Positions 24,353 to 33,284 of a DNA stretch of 64,000 bases are shown here, one piece after another (position 1 is the stretch's first letter; each line of letters opens with the position of its first letter). This DNA comes from Phycisphaerae bacterium (GTDB taxonomy: Bacteria > Planctomycetota > Phycisphaerae > Phycisphaerales > UBA1924): contig JAEUIW010000015.1 of assembly GCA_016794925.1 (NCBI GenBank), forward strand, positions 2,221 to 66,220, in the 5' to 3' direction. Position numbers and translations under genes: made by a program. Below the pieces are notes generated by a model. That model was given only the letters and a program-made list of their open reading frames with translations, made no database searches and was not told the DNA's origin.

Positions 24353-24883
24353 TCAGATCGCCGGCGGCGCCGGGAAGTCCACCGCCGTGCCGTTGACGTG
24401 GTTGAAGTAGTTCGTGAACACCGCCAGCGCGTAACAGGCCACCACCTCCGCCACGTGGCCGTCCGTGTACCCCGCCGCCCGGAACGCGCGCACGTCCTCG
24501 TCGCTCACGAACCCCTTCTTCTCATGGATCGCCAGCGCGAACCGCGCCACCGCGTTGAGCCTGGCGTCCTTCAGGTGACCCCGCCGCGCCTCCACCGTCT
24601 GCGCCTCGCTCAGACCCGCGCCCGTGCCGATGGCCGTGTGCGCCGCCACGCAGTAGCCGCAGTTGTTCGCCTCGCCGATCGCCAGCTGCACCGTCTCGCG
24701 CTCCGCGGCGCTCAGGCCGGCGCCGTTGAGCGCCCCCGACAACCCGAGGTACCCGTCCAGCGCCGCCGCGGAATTCCCCATCGACTTGAAAATGTTGAAC
24801 GCCTTCCCCTTGAGCGGACCCTCGAAGATCTCCTTCGCGCGGCCCGTGCACCGTGACGGATCGACTGCCTGAAGCCGTGACAT
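24353..24883 (-). CDS. AhpD-like / carboxymuconolactone decarboxylase family protein
   Basis: This 176-residue all-helical protein has the AhpD core: ALNGAGLSAAERETVQLAIG followed by NNCGYCVAAHTAIG, with the CxxC plus His redox site, and a second helical half (FALAIHEKKGFVSDEDVRAF). Such proteins act as thiol-dependent alkylhydroperoxidases or antioxidant partners. An active CxxC-x3-H is present. The ATG at 24883 gives the normal length. It is divergent from the GT4 gene, with 178 bases between. Confidence 0.88.
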   Translation of the reverse strand: MSRLQAVDPSRCTGRAKEIFEGPLKGKAFNIFKSMGNSAAALDGYLGLSGALNGAGLSAAERETVQLAIGEANNCGYCVAAHTAIGTGAGLSEAQTVEARRGHLKDARLNAVARFALAIHEKKGFVSDEDVRAFRAAGYTDGHVAEVVACYALAVFTNYFNHVNGTAVDFPAPPAI

Positions 24884-25061
24884 CGATGTTCCTCCTTGCC
24901 GTTCAGACCCTTGGGATCATGCACACACCCCGCCCGGCCCCCGCGCGTCCCGCCGGCGGTCCCGGCGTCGTCGCCGCGGCTCGCCAAATATGCGCGAGCG
25001 CCGGACACGCGGAGTGTAGCGCCGCCCCCCGCCGCTCCCCCTCCCCTCGCCACCCAACACC

Positions 25062-26228
25062 GTGCACCACGCTCCCCACGTCATCCTCTTTACCGACACC
25101 CTCGCCGACGTCAACGGCGTCTCACGCTTCATCCGGACGTGCGCGGCACGCTCCCGCGCCACCGGCCGCGCCCTCACCGTCGTCACGTCGGCACGCCTCC
25201 CCATCGACCGCGAACCGAACATCCGGAACATCCCGCCGTTCTTCTCCACGCCCATGCCGGGCTATCCCGGCATGCGGCTCGCCTGCCCGCGCCCCGCCCG
25301 CATGCTCGCTCCTCCACCCGGCCCTCCCCCGACCGCCGTCCACGCTTCGACACCCGGGCCCGTGGGCCTGCTCGGCATGGCGGCCGCGCGCCGCTGGCGC
25401 GTCCCGCTCGTCGCGACCTACCACACCGATTTCCCCGCCTACGTCTCCCGCCTCTTCGGCGACGACGTGCTCGCCGACGTCTGCCGCGCCGCCATGCGGG
25501 CCTTCTACACCCGTTGCGACCGCGTGCTGCTCCGCTCCCCGGCCTACCGGCATGTGCTGCGCGCCCTGGGCGTCCCCGACCCCGCGCTCATCGAACTCAC
25601 CCCCGGCATCGACACCACCCTGTTCGACCCCGCCCGCCGCGACGAGGCCATCTGGGACCGCGTCGCCCCGGCCTCGCCACCCGGCCCGCGCGTCCTCTAC
25701 GTCGGGCGCATCTCCGTCGAGAAGAACCTCGCTCGCCTCGCCGACGCCTGGCCCGCCGCCCGCGCCCGCTGCGCCGCGCGCGGCGTCTGCCCCGGCCTCT
25801 TCGTCGTCGGCGACGGCCCCTTCCGCGCCGAGCTGCAGCGCCGCCTGCGCGGCCACGGCGCGCACGTGCTCGGCTTCCGCCACGGCCCGGAACTCGCCTC
25901 CCTCTACGCGTCCTCGGACCTCTTCGTCTTTCCCTCCCGCACCGACACCCTCGGTCAGGCCGTCATGGAGGCCCAGGCATCCGGCCTGCCCGCGATCGTC
26001 TCCGCCGCGGGCGGGCCCGCCCGCATCGTCGCCGAGGGCGTCACCGGTGTCGTCGTCACCCGCGACTCCGACGCGGCCTGGGCCGACGCCATCGCGTCGC
26101 TCGTCCGCGACGAGCCGCGCCGCCGATCCATGGGCCGCGCCGCCCACGCACGCTCCCGCGCCTGGTCCTTCGACCGATCCTTCGAGCACTTCATGGACGC
26201 GCACGAGAACCTCCCCGCGCCGGCCTGA
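25062..26228 (+). CDS. Family 4 glycosyltransferase
   Basis: The 388-residue GT-B enzyme has an N-terminal acceptor domain with HVILFTDTLADVNGVSRFIR and VPLVATYHTDFPAYVSRLFG, then the donor domain with RVLYVGRISVEKNLARLADA, LFVVGDGPFRAELQRRLRG, and the EX7E-like region FPSRTDTLGQAVMEAQASGL. The HTDFPAY...R segment resembles GDP-mannose-dependent alpha-mannosyltransferases (MgtA/PimB-like). The start is GTG at 25062; no clear ribosome site is visible. EamA follows after 62 bases on the same strand. Confidence 0.88.
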   Translation: MHHAPHVILFTDTLADVNGVSRFIRTCAARSRATGRALTVVTSARLPIDREPNIRNIPPFFSTPMPGYPGMRLACPRPARMLAPPPGPPPTAVHASTPGPVGLLGMAAARRWRVPLVATYHTDFPAYVSRLFGDDVLADVCRAAMRAFYTRCDRVLLRSPAYRHVLRALGVPDPALIELTPGIDTTLFDPARRDEAIWDRVAPASPPGPRVLYVGRISVEKNLARLADAWPAARARCAARGVCPGLFVVGDGPFRAELQRRLRGHGAHVLGFRHGPELASLYASSDLFVFPSRTDTLGQAVMEAQASGLPAIVSAAGGPARIVAEGVTGVVVTRDSDAAWADAIASLVRDEPRRRSMGRAAHARSRAWSFDRSFEHFMDAHENLPAPA

Positions 26229-26290
26229 TCCCCGCCCCCGCCCCCGCCCGCGCGCCCGGACGCTCCCCACGCGCGGCCTACGGTCCGGCC

Positions 26291-27184
26291 ATGCCCGTCG
26301 GCATCGCCCTTGTTGTGCTCGCCGCCGTGTGCTTCGGGTTCATGCCCTACTTCTCCCGGCTCGCGCGCCACGACGGGCTCAGCGTCGAGATGCTCCTCGG
26401 CCTCCGCTTCGGACTCGCCGCCGTCACCCTCTTGGCCCTCGCCCTCTGGCGCGGCGGACCCATGCCCCGCGGCCGCGTGCTCCTGGGCGTGATCGCCCTC
26501 GGCGCCGTCGGCTACGTCCTCGAAGCCTGGACCTTCTTCACCGCGCTGGACTACGCCCCCGGCGGAGTCGTCTCGCTCCTGCTCTACCTCTACCCCGCGC
26601 TCGTCACCGTTCTGGCCCGCCTGCTCCGAAACGAACGCCTCACCCGCCGCCGCGTCGCCGCCCTCGCGCTCGCGCTCGCCGGCGCCACGCTCATCATCGC
26701 GCCCGGCGCACGCGCCGACGACGCCGCCATCCGCTGGCAGGGACTCACGCTCGGCGTCGCCTGCGCCGCGGTCTACGCCCTCTACATCCTCGGCGCCAGT
26801 GAACTCGTCCCGCGCGCGGGCGCCGTGCAGGCCGCCACCATCGTGGTCACCTCCGCCGCCGCGGTGTTCTTGGGCGTCGCGCTCGCCAAGGCGGACCCCT
26901 GGCCCACCACCGCCCGCGCCTGGACCGGCGTCGGGTCCCTGGCGCTCGTCTGCACACTCGTGCCCATCACCGCCTTCCTCGGCGGCCTCGCCCGCGTCGG
27001 ACCCGTCCGCGCCTCGACCCTCTCCACCATCGAGCCGCTCGCCACCGTCCTCGCCGGCGTCGTGCTCATGGGCGAGTCGTTGTCATGGACCCAGGCCGCC
27101 GGCGGCGGGCTGGTCCTGCTGGGCGCGGCGATGGCCGCGCGCGGCGCCCCGGCTCCCCCGCGACCCGATCCGAACGAACCATGA
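26291..27184 (+). CDS. EamA/DMT-family transporter
   Basis: This 297-residue drug/metabolite transporter has ten predicted helices in two EamA repeats: GIALVVLAAVCFGFMPYFSR to about 140, and LTLGVACAAVYALYILGASE to the end, with the conserved LSTIEPLATVLAGVVLMGES in helix 9-10. It exports small metabolites. The substrate is not predictable. The ATG at 26291 begins the first helix. The upstream in-frame extension overlaps the GT4 gene and is not protein-like. Confidence 0.88.
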   Translation: MPVGIALVVLAAVCFGFMPYFSRLARHDGLSVEMLLGLRFGLAAVTLLALALWRGGPMPRGRVLLGVIALGAVGYVLEAWTFFTALDYAPGGVVSLLLYLYPALVTVLARLLRNERLTRRRVAALALALAGATLIIAPGARADDAAIRWQGLTLGVACAAVYALYILGASELVPRAGAVQAATIVVTSAAAVFLGVALAKADPWPTTARAWTGVGSLALVCTLVPITAFLGGLARVGPVRASTLSTIEPLATVLAGVVLMGESLSWTQAAGGGLVLLGAAMAARGAPAPPRPDPNEP

Positions 27185-27234
27185 CCACGCGTCCGACCGC
27201 GAAGGTGGAGCCCCGCTCGCGCGCGCCGCGAACG

Positions 27235-27705
27235 TCAGTTCAACTCGTCCTTGGCCACTTGCTTGCGCGCCTCGCTCTCGATGCGGGACCACATGCTCTT
27301 GAAGTGGTGGAGCAACTGCACGCGCTTCCGCACGCCCAGCGCGGTGTAGATCGCCTTGACGTGATCATGCACCGTGTACGGGCTGCGGCCGATCTTCTCC
27401 GCGATGTCCCGCACGCTCAGACCCTGCAGCAGCAGCGGCAGCAGCTCGCGCTGCGTCGGCGTCAACCGCCCCAGCTTCTCCGCCTCCGCCTCGTCCGCGC
27501 CGGCCGCCGGCTCGTTCGAGCTGACGCGCGAGGCCCGCAGCGAAACCGAATCCAGACGCGACACCGCGAACCGCGCCAGCATCCGCACGGTCTCCCGCTC
27601 CATGGCGTTCAGGCGCTCGCCCACTCCGCCCGCAAGTGCCTCGATCACCCCGCGCCGAGACTCCAGCTCGGCTCGAACATCATCCTTCACCATGGTGAGT
27701 CCCAT
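27235..27705 (-). CDS. LuxR-type HTH regulator
   Basis: The 156-residue protein has a predicted helical N-terminal half (residues 1-70) and a C-terminal GerE/LuxR helix-turn-helix: LTPTQRELLPLLLQGLSVRD, IAEKIGRSPYTVHDHVKAIY. There is no receiver domain or phosphorylatable Asp, so it is an orphan regulator. The ATG at 27705 has GGAGGAG about eight bases upstream; ATG 27693 is an alternative. A CTGCCGA...TCGGCAG hairpin lies in its leader. It is divergent from two further LuxR-type genes across a 500-bp spacer. Confidence 0.88.
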   Translation of the reverse strand: MGLTMVKDDVRAELESRRGVIEALAGGVGERLNAMERETVRMLARFAVSRLDSVSLRASRVSSNEPAAGADEAEAEKLGRLTPTQRELLPLLLQGLSVRDIAEKIGRSPYTVHDHVKAIYTALGVRKRVQLLHHFKSMWSRIESEARKQVAKDELN

Positions 27706-28205
27706 CGCAAATCTCCTCCGGGCCCTTCGACTGCCGACACCCTCGGCAGTCTCTCTGGAACCGTTCGAAGTACATCTAGTCTTGCCCCCAAGATTGGAGG
27801 AGTCGAGGTCCCTGAATAGGTGGTCACGACCCGTCCCTCCCTCTGAATTAACCGTAACATCCTGACAATAAGGGAGATACGCTCGCGATACCCTGAGGTT
27901 TCACTACCCCCTTTGTTTTTGCACCGCTTCACTGGAAGCAGCGAAAAAAATCTGAAACCGTTCGTATCCCCCAAACGTACTAACCACCACGCCACTCATG
28001 GTCGCATTTCTGACATCCATTCTAACCTGTTCCAGGTATTATTTAAAGTCCTATAACATATCTGGATCTAAATCAACTTCGCAGCTCGAACCTCCTTGAT
28101 ACGACTTCGAGTACCCGTCTCGCTCATCCGGTCCGTGTGTACAACCATTTTCCCTCCCAGATTTCAGGTAGACTTAGCCGCCCACAGTGCCGCCGAAGAC
28201 CAGAC
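27706..28205. other. Long AT-richer divergent intergenic region
   Basis: These 500 bases separate divergent LuxR-type genes and are clearly richer in A+T than the surrounding DNA, especially 28020-28085. The spacer contains a perfect 7-bp inverted repeat (27731-27737 with 27743-27749) in the leader of the minus-strand gene and several TATA-like segments, for example CTATAAC near 28051. I see no convincing protein-coding frame. It probably holds divergent promoters and regulator sites. Confidence 0.5.
27731..27749. repeat. Inverted repeat in LuxR-gene leader
   Basis: CTGCCGA (27731-27737) and TCGGCAG (27743-27749) form a perfect 7-bp stem with a 5-base loop, 26 bases upstream of the minus-strand LuxR-type gene. 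It could be an operator for a dimeric LuxR-type protein or an mRNA hairpin. There is no T-tract, so it is not a standard terminator. Confidence 0.45.
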
Positions 28206-29078
28206 ATGTACCGCTCCAATCTGCTGACGGTGCAACAGACGCGGGGTCTGCTCGAGTTCGTCGCCGATCTCGAGCGTGGGGACGTGCCGCTTCATGATCG
28301 CGCCACCCGCTTTCTCGACGGGCTCGCACGCCTCGTCGGCGCCGACCTGCTCACGCTGTCGCGCGTGACCGCGGCGAAGCCCGGCGAGTTCCCCCGCATC
28401 ATCGCCTCGGTCGTCGGCGGGGGCCTGCGCGACCGCGCCGCGCCATACTTTGTCGAGTACGCCCGCGTGCAGCACGACCGCCCGCTGGCCCGCGACCCCG
28501 TGCTCCGCGAGCTGACCGAACGGGCCTCCATGGCCCGCCCCGTGTTCACGCTCCGTCGCCAGGACCTGCTCACCGACCGGCAGTGGTACGCCTCCGAACA
28601 CGTCGGCGACTACCGCCTGGCCGCCGGCATCGACCATTGCATCTACGCCCAGACGTACCTCCCCGGCGCCGGAGGGGCTATCCGGCTCACCGTCAACCGC
28701 GAGCGCGGCAGCCGGGGCTTTTCCGCCGCGGCGTGCGCGCTGGTCGACCTCGCCTTCGAACGCCTGGCGGCCTGGCTGGGTGAGGGCCTCTCAGCCGCGC
28801 CCCCCACCTCGCTCCGCGCCCCCCCACCGCGCCCCGCCGCAGACCTTGACGCACTGCCCGAGCGCTGGCTGGGCGTGCTGGCGCGCCTCGCTGCCGGCGA
28901 CTCCGAGAAGCAGGCCGCGGCCGCCCTGGGACTCTCTCCGCACACCGTCCACGAGTACGCCAAGTGCCTGCACGGGCACTTCGGCGTGCACTCGCGCGGC
29001 GAGTTGCTCGCCCGGTGCATCCCCCTGCTGCGATCGGGTGGGCGCTCCGTCCCGCCCCCCGGGGCCCGCGCGACATGA
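28206..29078 (+). CDS. LuxR-type regulator with N-terminal sensor-like domain (copy 1)
   Basis: This 290-residue protein has an N-terminal domain of about 200 residues (TRGLLEFVADLERGDVPLHD; later RQWYASEHVGDYRLAAGIDH, CIYAQTYLPGAGGAIRLTVN) followed by a linker and a LuxR HTH (LARLAAGDSEKQAAAALGLS, PHTVHEYAKCLHGHFGVHSR). The N-terminal domain resembles a GAF/autoinducer-type ligand pocket but without diagnostic residues. It shares this architecture with the next gene. The ATG at 28206 is chosen. Its stop overlaps the next start (ATGA). The ligand is unknown. Confidence 0.85.
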   Translation: MYRSNLLTVQQTRGLLEFVADLERGDVPLHDRATRFLDGLARLVGADLLTLSRVTAAKPGEFPRIIASVVGGGLRDRAAPYFVEYARVQHDRPLARDPVLRELTERASMARPVFTLRRQDLLTDRQWYASEHVGDYRLAAGIDHCIYAQTYLPGAGGAIRLTVNRERGSRGFSAAACALVDLAFERLAAWLGEGLSAAPPTSLRAPPPRPAADLDALPERWLGVLARLAAGDSEKQAAAALGLSPHTVHEYAKCLHGHFGVHSRGELLARCIPLLRSGGRSVPPPGARAT

Positions 29079-29950
29079 CCACCCGGCGCGACATGGTGGC
29101 GCTCGACGACGCCCAGACGCTCATGGGTCTCGCCGCCGACCTGCGCGAGCCGGGCGTCGGCCGAGATCGCCTGGAAACCAAGTTCATCGACTCGCTCTCA
29201 CGCCTCATCGGCGCCGACTTCGGGCTTATCGAGCTCCTCGGCCCGCGCGGCCCCGGACCCTTCCGCGACACCGTGCGCGCCAACGCCGCGGGAGCCCTGC
29301 TGCTGGACGTGCTCCCCGCCTACCACGGTTACCAGGCCGCGTACGCCGAGCACCCGCACCTCGCCGACCCGGCCCTCGTGGCCCTGGGGGCGCGGGTCAA
29401 CGGCTCGATGCTCACGCTCACCCGCGCCCAGCTCGTGGACGATCGCGCCTGGTACGGCTGCGACCACGTCCAGATCTTCCGGCGCGCCGCCCGCGCCGAC
29501 CACTGCATCTACTCGGAGCTGCCCCTGGCCCGCGGCGACTCGGGTCTGCGCCTCACCATGAGCCGCGCCTGGGGCGTCTCCCGCCCCTTCTCGGAGCGCG
29601 AACGCACGCTCGTCGCGCTCGCGCACGACGAGCTCGCCCGGCTGTACCGAGCACCCGAACCCGATCCCGCGCCGCCCCCGGCCGGGGGCCCGCGCGCGTT
29701 GAGCGCCCTTCGCCCGCGCCCGTCCCGCATCGAGGTCTCCGCGCGCGTGCGCGAGGTCCTGGACCGGCTCCTGGTGGGGGACTCCGAAAAGCAGGTCGCG
29801 TACCGCCTGGGCCTCTCGCGCCACACCGTCCACGAGCACGTGAAGAAGCTCTACGCCGCCTGCGGCGTGCACTCCCGAGCCGAACTTCTCGCCGCGTGCC
29901 TGGGCGGATCCGTCCGGGTCCACGTCACGGACCCGAGAGCCGCGGAATGA
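29075..29950 (+). CDS. LuxR-type regulator with N-terminal sensor-like domain (copy 2)
   Basis: This 291-residue paralogue of the preceding gene has matching landmarks: LMGLAADLREPGVGRDRLET, IDSLSRLIGADFGLIELLGP, RAWYGCDHVQIFRRAARADH followed by CIYSELPL, and the HTH LLVGDSEKQVAYRLGLSRHT with VHEHVKKLYAACGVHSRAEL. The ATG at 29075 overlaps the upstream stop, so both are made from one mRNA. They could form a heterodimer or respond to related ligands. ATG 29093 is an alternative start. Confidence 0.85.
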   Translation: MTTRRDMVALDDAQTLMGLAADLREPGVGRDRLETKFIDSLSRLIGADFGLIELLGPRGPGPFRDTVRANAAGALLLDVLPAYHGYQAAYAEHPHLADPALVALGARVNGSMLTLTRAQLVDDRAWYGCDHVQIFRRAARADHCIYSELPLARGDSGLRLTMSRAWGVSRPFSERERTLVALAHDELARLYRAPEPDPAPPPAGGPRALSALRPRPSRIEVSARVREVLDRLLVGDSEKQVAYRLGLSRHTVHEHVKKLYAACGVHSRAELLAACLGGSVRVHVTDPRAAE

Positions 29951-29990
29951 ACCCGGGCCGCGCCCGCGTCCAACCCGCGAGGGTGCGCGC

Positions 29991-30935
29991 GTGACCAACC
30001 CCGACCGATCGATGGCGGGCAAGACCTGCCTGATCACGGGCGCGACCGCGGGCATCGGCGCGGCGGCGGCTCTGGAGCTCGCCCGGCGCGGCGCCCGCGT
30101 GGTCATCGTCGGCCGTAGCGGCGAGCGGTGCGGGGCGACCGCCGCGTCCATCCGGGAGCGGGCGGGCAACCCCGAGGTCGAATTCCTGGTCGCGGACCTC
30201 TCCTCCCAACGCGAGGTCCGGCGCCTGGCCGAGCAGTTCCGCGCTCGCCACGACCGGCTCGACGTGCTCATCAACAACGCGGGCGCCCTGTTCGCCCTTC
30301 GGCGAACGAGCGCCGACGGGATCGAGATGACCCTGGCGCTGAATCACCTCGCCGGCTTCCTGCTGACCAACCTGCTCCTTGACGTGCTCAGAAGGAGCGC
30401 CCCTGCTCGCATCGTGAACGTCTCGTCCGACGCGCACAAGGATGTCGGCGGGTTTGACTTCGACGACCCGCAGGCCCTGGCTCGCCCCCGGGGCCGGACC
30501 TACGGGACATCCGAATTCGCGAGCCTGCTGCACAGCGTGACGATGCCCTGGGCCCACCCGGCCTTCGTCCAGTACGCTCGGACCAAGCTCGCCAACCTGC
30601 TGTTCACGCTCGAGCTGGCCGACCGGCTCAAAGGGACCGGCGTCACCGCCAACGCGCTCCACCCCGGGTTCGTGGCGACACGGTTCATGGCCGGCAACGG
30701 CGCCCTGGGCTGGTTCATGCGTTGCTGGGCCCGGGTGCTGGGCGCGAGCCCCGAGCAGGGCGCGAGAACGGTCGTGCATCTGGCGTGCGCGCCCGACGTG
30801 GGGGGCGTGACGGGGAGGTACTTCGTGAACGAGCAACCGGCGCCGTCGTCGCCCGCCGCGCGGGACGCGGAAGCCGCGCGCCGGCTCTGGCGGTTGAGCG
30901 AGGAGCTGACCGCGGCGCCGACCCCGCCCGCCTGA
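29991..30935 (+). CDS. Short-chain dehydrogenase/reductase (retinol-dehydrogenase-like)
   Basis: The 314-residue Rossmann oxidoreductase has TGATAGIG at 16-23 for NAD(P), DVLINNAGAL, IVNVSSDAHK with the catalytic Ser, and YARTKLANLLFTLELA with the Tyr-x3-Lys pair. The layout is that of the human RDH/WWOX-like subgroup. The start is GTG at 29991; an ATG at 30012 could also serve. It is convergent with the type III PKS gene, with a perfect 8-bp hairpin in the gap. It may act on a lipid or polyketide-type carbonyl, but the substrate is unknown. Confidence 0.88.
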   Translation: MTNPDRSMAGKTCLITGATAGIGAAAALELARRGARVVIVGRSGERCGATAASIRERAGNPEVEFLVADLSSQREVRRLAEQFRARHDRLDVLINNAGALFALRRTSADGIEMTLALNHLAGFLLTNLLLDVLRRSAPARIVNVSSDAHKDVGGFDFDDPQALARPRGRTYGTSEFASLLHSVTMPWAHPAFVQYARTKLANLLFTLELADRLKGTGVTANALHPGFVATRFMAGNGALGWFMRCWARVLGASPEQGARTVVHLACAPDVGGVTGRYFVNEQPAPSSPAARDAEAARRLWRLSEELTAAPTPPA

Positions 30936-30959
30936 CGCGACCGGAGCGGGGCGGTCGCG
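30936..30959. terminator. Hairpin between convergent genes
   Basis: CGCGACCG (30936-30943) pairs perfectly with CGGTCGCG (30952-30959) around an 8-base loop, starting directly after the SDR stop and ending 10 bases before the type III PKS stop. No T-run follows on either strand, so it may be a weak bidirectional terminator or an mRNA 3'-end stabiliser. Confidence 0.4.
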
Positions 30960-30969
30960 ACGCGGCCGT

Positions 30970-32079
30970 TCAGCGCAGCAGCATCGCCTCCGCGGCCACG
31001 CCGGGTCCGAAGCTGACCATCGCCGCGGGAAGCGCCGGCCCGCCGGCCTCGCGCCTCAACCGGTCGAGGATGAACAGCACCGTCGGGCTGGACATGTTGC
31101 CGTGCTCGGCCAGAACCTGGCGTGAGGCGGCCAGCGCCGCGCGCGGCAGCGTCAGCGCCTCGCCCACCGCGGCGAGCACCCTCGGGCCGCCCGGATGGAC
31201 GGCCCAGGCACGCACGCCCGCGAGCCCGACGCCCGCGCGGTCGAGCCACGCGCCGAGCCACGGCCCGGCCCGCGCGCGGATCGTCTCGGGCAACTCGGGG
31301 CCGAGGCTCATCTCGAAGCCGTGGTCGCCGATCGTCCACGCCATCTGGCTGCGCGACGCGGCGAGCACGAGCGAAGCCGAGGGGCCGATCCGCGCCACGC
31401 CGCCGGCGCTCGCCGCGACCACCGCGGAGGCCGAGCCGTCCGCGAACAGCGCGTTGGCGACGACGCGGTCCGGCTTGGCGTCGTATTGAAAATGGATCGA
31501 GCACACCTCGGTGCAGCACACCAGCACCCGTGCCGCGCCGTCGGCCCGCGTGAAGGCCTCCGCCACCCGCAGCGCGTTGATCGCCGCGTGACAACCCATG
31601 AATCCCAGGTGCGTCCGCAGCACGTCGGGCGGCAGCGCCAGCCGGTCGATCAACCCCAGGTCCCAGCCCGGCGCGGCGAAGCCGGTGCAACTGGCCGTGA
31701 CCAGGTGCGTGATCGCCCCGGGCCGCTCGCCCGCGTCCGCGAGCGCCAGCCCCGCCGACCGCTCGCTCAGCGGCGCCGAGCGGCGCGCGTACGCCCGCAT
31801 CCGCTCCGCCGTGGACGGCCCGCGCGGCGCGGCGTCGGTCGCGGGCGGGAACATCCGCAGCGGGTCCGGCGCCGGCGTGCCCGAGGAGTCGCGGCCTTCC
31901 GACGCCACGCCGCGGCGGCTCACGCCGGAGCCGCGATAGATCGCCTCGGCCCTGCGGCGAGCGTCCTCGTCGGCCGGCGGCGCGACGGCCATCGACCACG
32001 CGAGGGCCTCGTCCTGGGCGCGGCGCTCCTCGGGAGCCGCGCACCCCAAGCCCACGATCGCGGCGCGCGTGCCGCTCAT
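30970..32079 (-). CDS. Type III polyketide synthase (chalcone/stilbene synthase-like)
   Basis: The 369-residue thiolase-fold enzyme condenses an acyl starter with malonyl-CoA without an acyl carrier protein. The full catalytic triad is visible: Cys131 in VTASCTGFAAPGWD, His295 in AVHPGGPRVL, Asn328 in EHGNMSSPTV. Other landmarks are GFMGCHAAINALRVAEAF and CSIHFQYD. The ATG at 32079 overlaps the stop of the FAD oxidoreductase (ATGA). With the upstream methyltransferase and oxidoreductase it forms a compact biosynthetic operon. Bacterial members make alkyl-resorcinols, pyrones or tetrahydroxynaphthalene. The product here is not predictable, and there is a high-Ala surface at the N-terminus. Confidence 0.93.
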   Translation of the reverse strand: MSGTRAAIVGLGCAAPEERRAQDEALAWSMAVAPPADEDARRRAEAIYRGSGVSRRGVASEGRDSSGTPAPDPLRMFPPATDAAPRGPSTAERMRAYARRSAPLSERSAGLALADAGERPGAITHLVTASCTGFAAPGWDLGLIDRLALPPDVLRTHLGFMGCHAAINALRVAEAFTRADGAARVLVCCTEVCSIHFQYDAKPDRVVANALFADGSASAVVAASAGGVARIGPSASLVLAASRSQMAWTIGDHGFEMSLGPELPETIRARAGPWLGAWLDRAGVGLAGVRAWAVHPGGPRVLAAVGEALTLPRAALAASRQVLAEHGNMSSPTVLFILDRLRREAGGPALPAAMVSFGPGVAAEAMLLR

Positions 32080-33284
32080 GCCGCCCCTCCGGCGGGGGCG
32101 CGCCGCCCCCACGGACCGGCGAACACGCCCCGCGCCAGGGCGCCCAGCGGCGGCGCCCGGCTCGCGGCGGCCGCGACCACCGCCGTCAGCCGCGGCGAGC
32201 GCAGGCCCCGCGCGACGGCGGCGCCCAGGGCGTGACGGCCCGCGAGCATCCGACGGCGGCAACGCTCCCAGTCTCCGCTTCGCCCCCGCCCGGCGAGCCG
32301 ATCCGCGACGTGCCCGGCGAGGGCCATCCCGCCGCGGATCGCCCACGACATGCCCTCCCCGGTGAACGGCTCGATGGAACCGGCGGCATCCCCCACGACG
32401 AAGACGGGGCCGCGCTCGACCATCCGCCGGCGCGTGAGCGTCGGCGTGCCGTGCCAGCGCACGCGCGCGGAGAACACGGCCGCGTCGTCTTCATCCCACG
32501 CTTGCCCCCACGCCTGGCGCAGGATGGCGCCGACGGCCTCGCCGGGCGTGGCGGCGGCGCGCAGGCACGACGGATCCACGGCCGCGGCGACGTCGATCGT
32601 TCCGTCCGCGAGCCGGACCATCCCGACGTACCCGCCGGGCCCGCAGCACATGGACACGACCCCGGGCGGCGGATACAGGCGGCCGCGCGCGAGGTCCGCA
32701 TCGACGATCGCGCCCAGCCCGATGCGCGACCCGCGCGGCACCCTCGGCTCCCACCCGGCGTGCCCGCGGAGGAACGACCCGCCCAGGCCGTCGGCGGCGA
32801 TCGCGACGCGGGCGCGCACGACCGTCTCCGTTTCGTGAGCGGTGAGCGCGAGGTCGCACCCGTTCAGGTCGATCCGGATCAGGCGCGCCGATGTCCCGGG
32901 CCGCACCCCCGCGCCGGCGTCGGCCGCCGCGGCGACCAGCATCGGGTCGAGCGCGGCGCGCGCGATCGCCAGGCCGCCCGCCGCCAGCGCCAGCGTCGCG
33001 CCGCGCCCCCGGGCCCGCACCAGCACCGACTGGATCGGCACGCCGGCCCGGCGCAGCGCTCGCCCCAATCCGAGCTGCGCGAGCGCCCGGACGCCGGCGG
33101 GCGAGAGGCAACCACCGCAGACCTTGGCACGCGGGAAGGCGGCGCGATCAACCAGCAGGGTGCGGAGGCCGCGCCGTGCGGCGACGCAGGCCGCGGTCGC
33201 GCCCGCGGGCCCGGCCCCGGCCACGACCACGTCCCACGACGGGTCGGGTGCCGCGGGCGCGGGACGTGCGTCTCCGGCGGTCAT
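32076..33284 (-). CDS. FAD-dependent oxidoreductase (geranylgeranyl-reductase-like)
   Basis: The 402-residue flavoprotein has an N-terminal dinucleotide fold WDVVVAGAGPAGATAACVAA (GxGxxG at 23-28), LLVDRAAFPRAKVCGGCLSP, and the second FAD site VFVVGDAAGSIEPFTGEGMS near residue 290. This is the layout of the p-hydroxybenzoate hydroxylase/geranylgeranyl reductase group. In such clusters the enzyme reduces or hydroxylates the polyketide product. The ATG at 33284 overlaps the methyltransferase stop, and its own stop overlaps the PKS start, so all three are coupled. Confidence 0.9.
   Translation of the reverse strand: MTAGDARPAPAAPDPSWDVVVAGAGPAGATAACVAARRGLRTLLVDRAAFPRAKVCGGCLSPAGVRALAQLGLGRALRRAGVPIQSVLVRARGRGATLALAAGGLAIARAALDPMLVAAAADAGAGVRPGTSARLIRIDLNGCDLALTAHETETVVRARVAIAADGLGGSFLRGHAGWEPRVPRGSRIGLGAIVDADLARGRLYPPPGVVSMCCGPGGYVGMVRLADGTIDVAAAVDPSCLRAAATPGEAVGAILRQAWGQAWDEDDAAVFSARVRWHGTPTLTRRRMVERGPVFVVGDAAGSIEPFTGEGMSWAIRGGMALAGHVADRLAGRGRSGDWERCRRRMLAGRHALGAAVARGLRSPRLTAVVAAAASRAPPLGALARGVFAGPWGRRAPAGGAA

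Noticed and set aside
27687-27995. Possible 102-residue minus-strand gene overlapping the start of the LuxR-type gene
   Set aside because: No family resemblance, weak start, and overlap with a well-supported ribosome site and leader hairpin.
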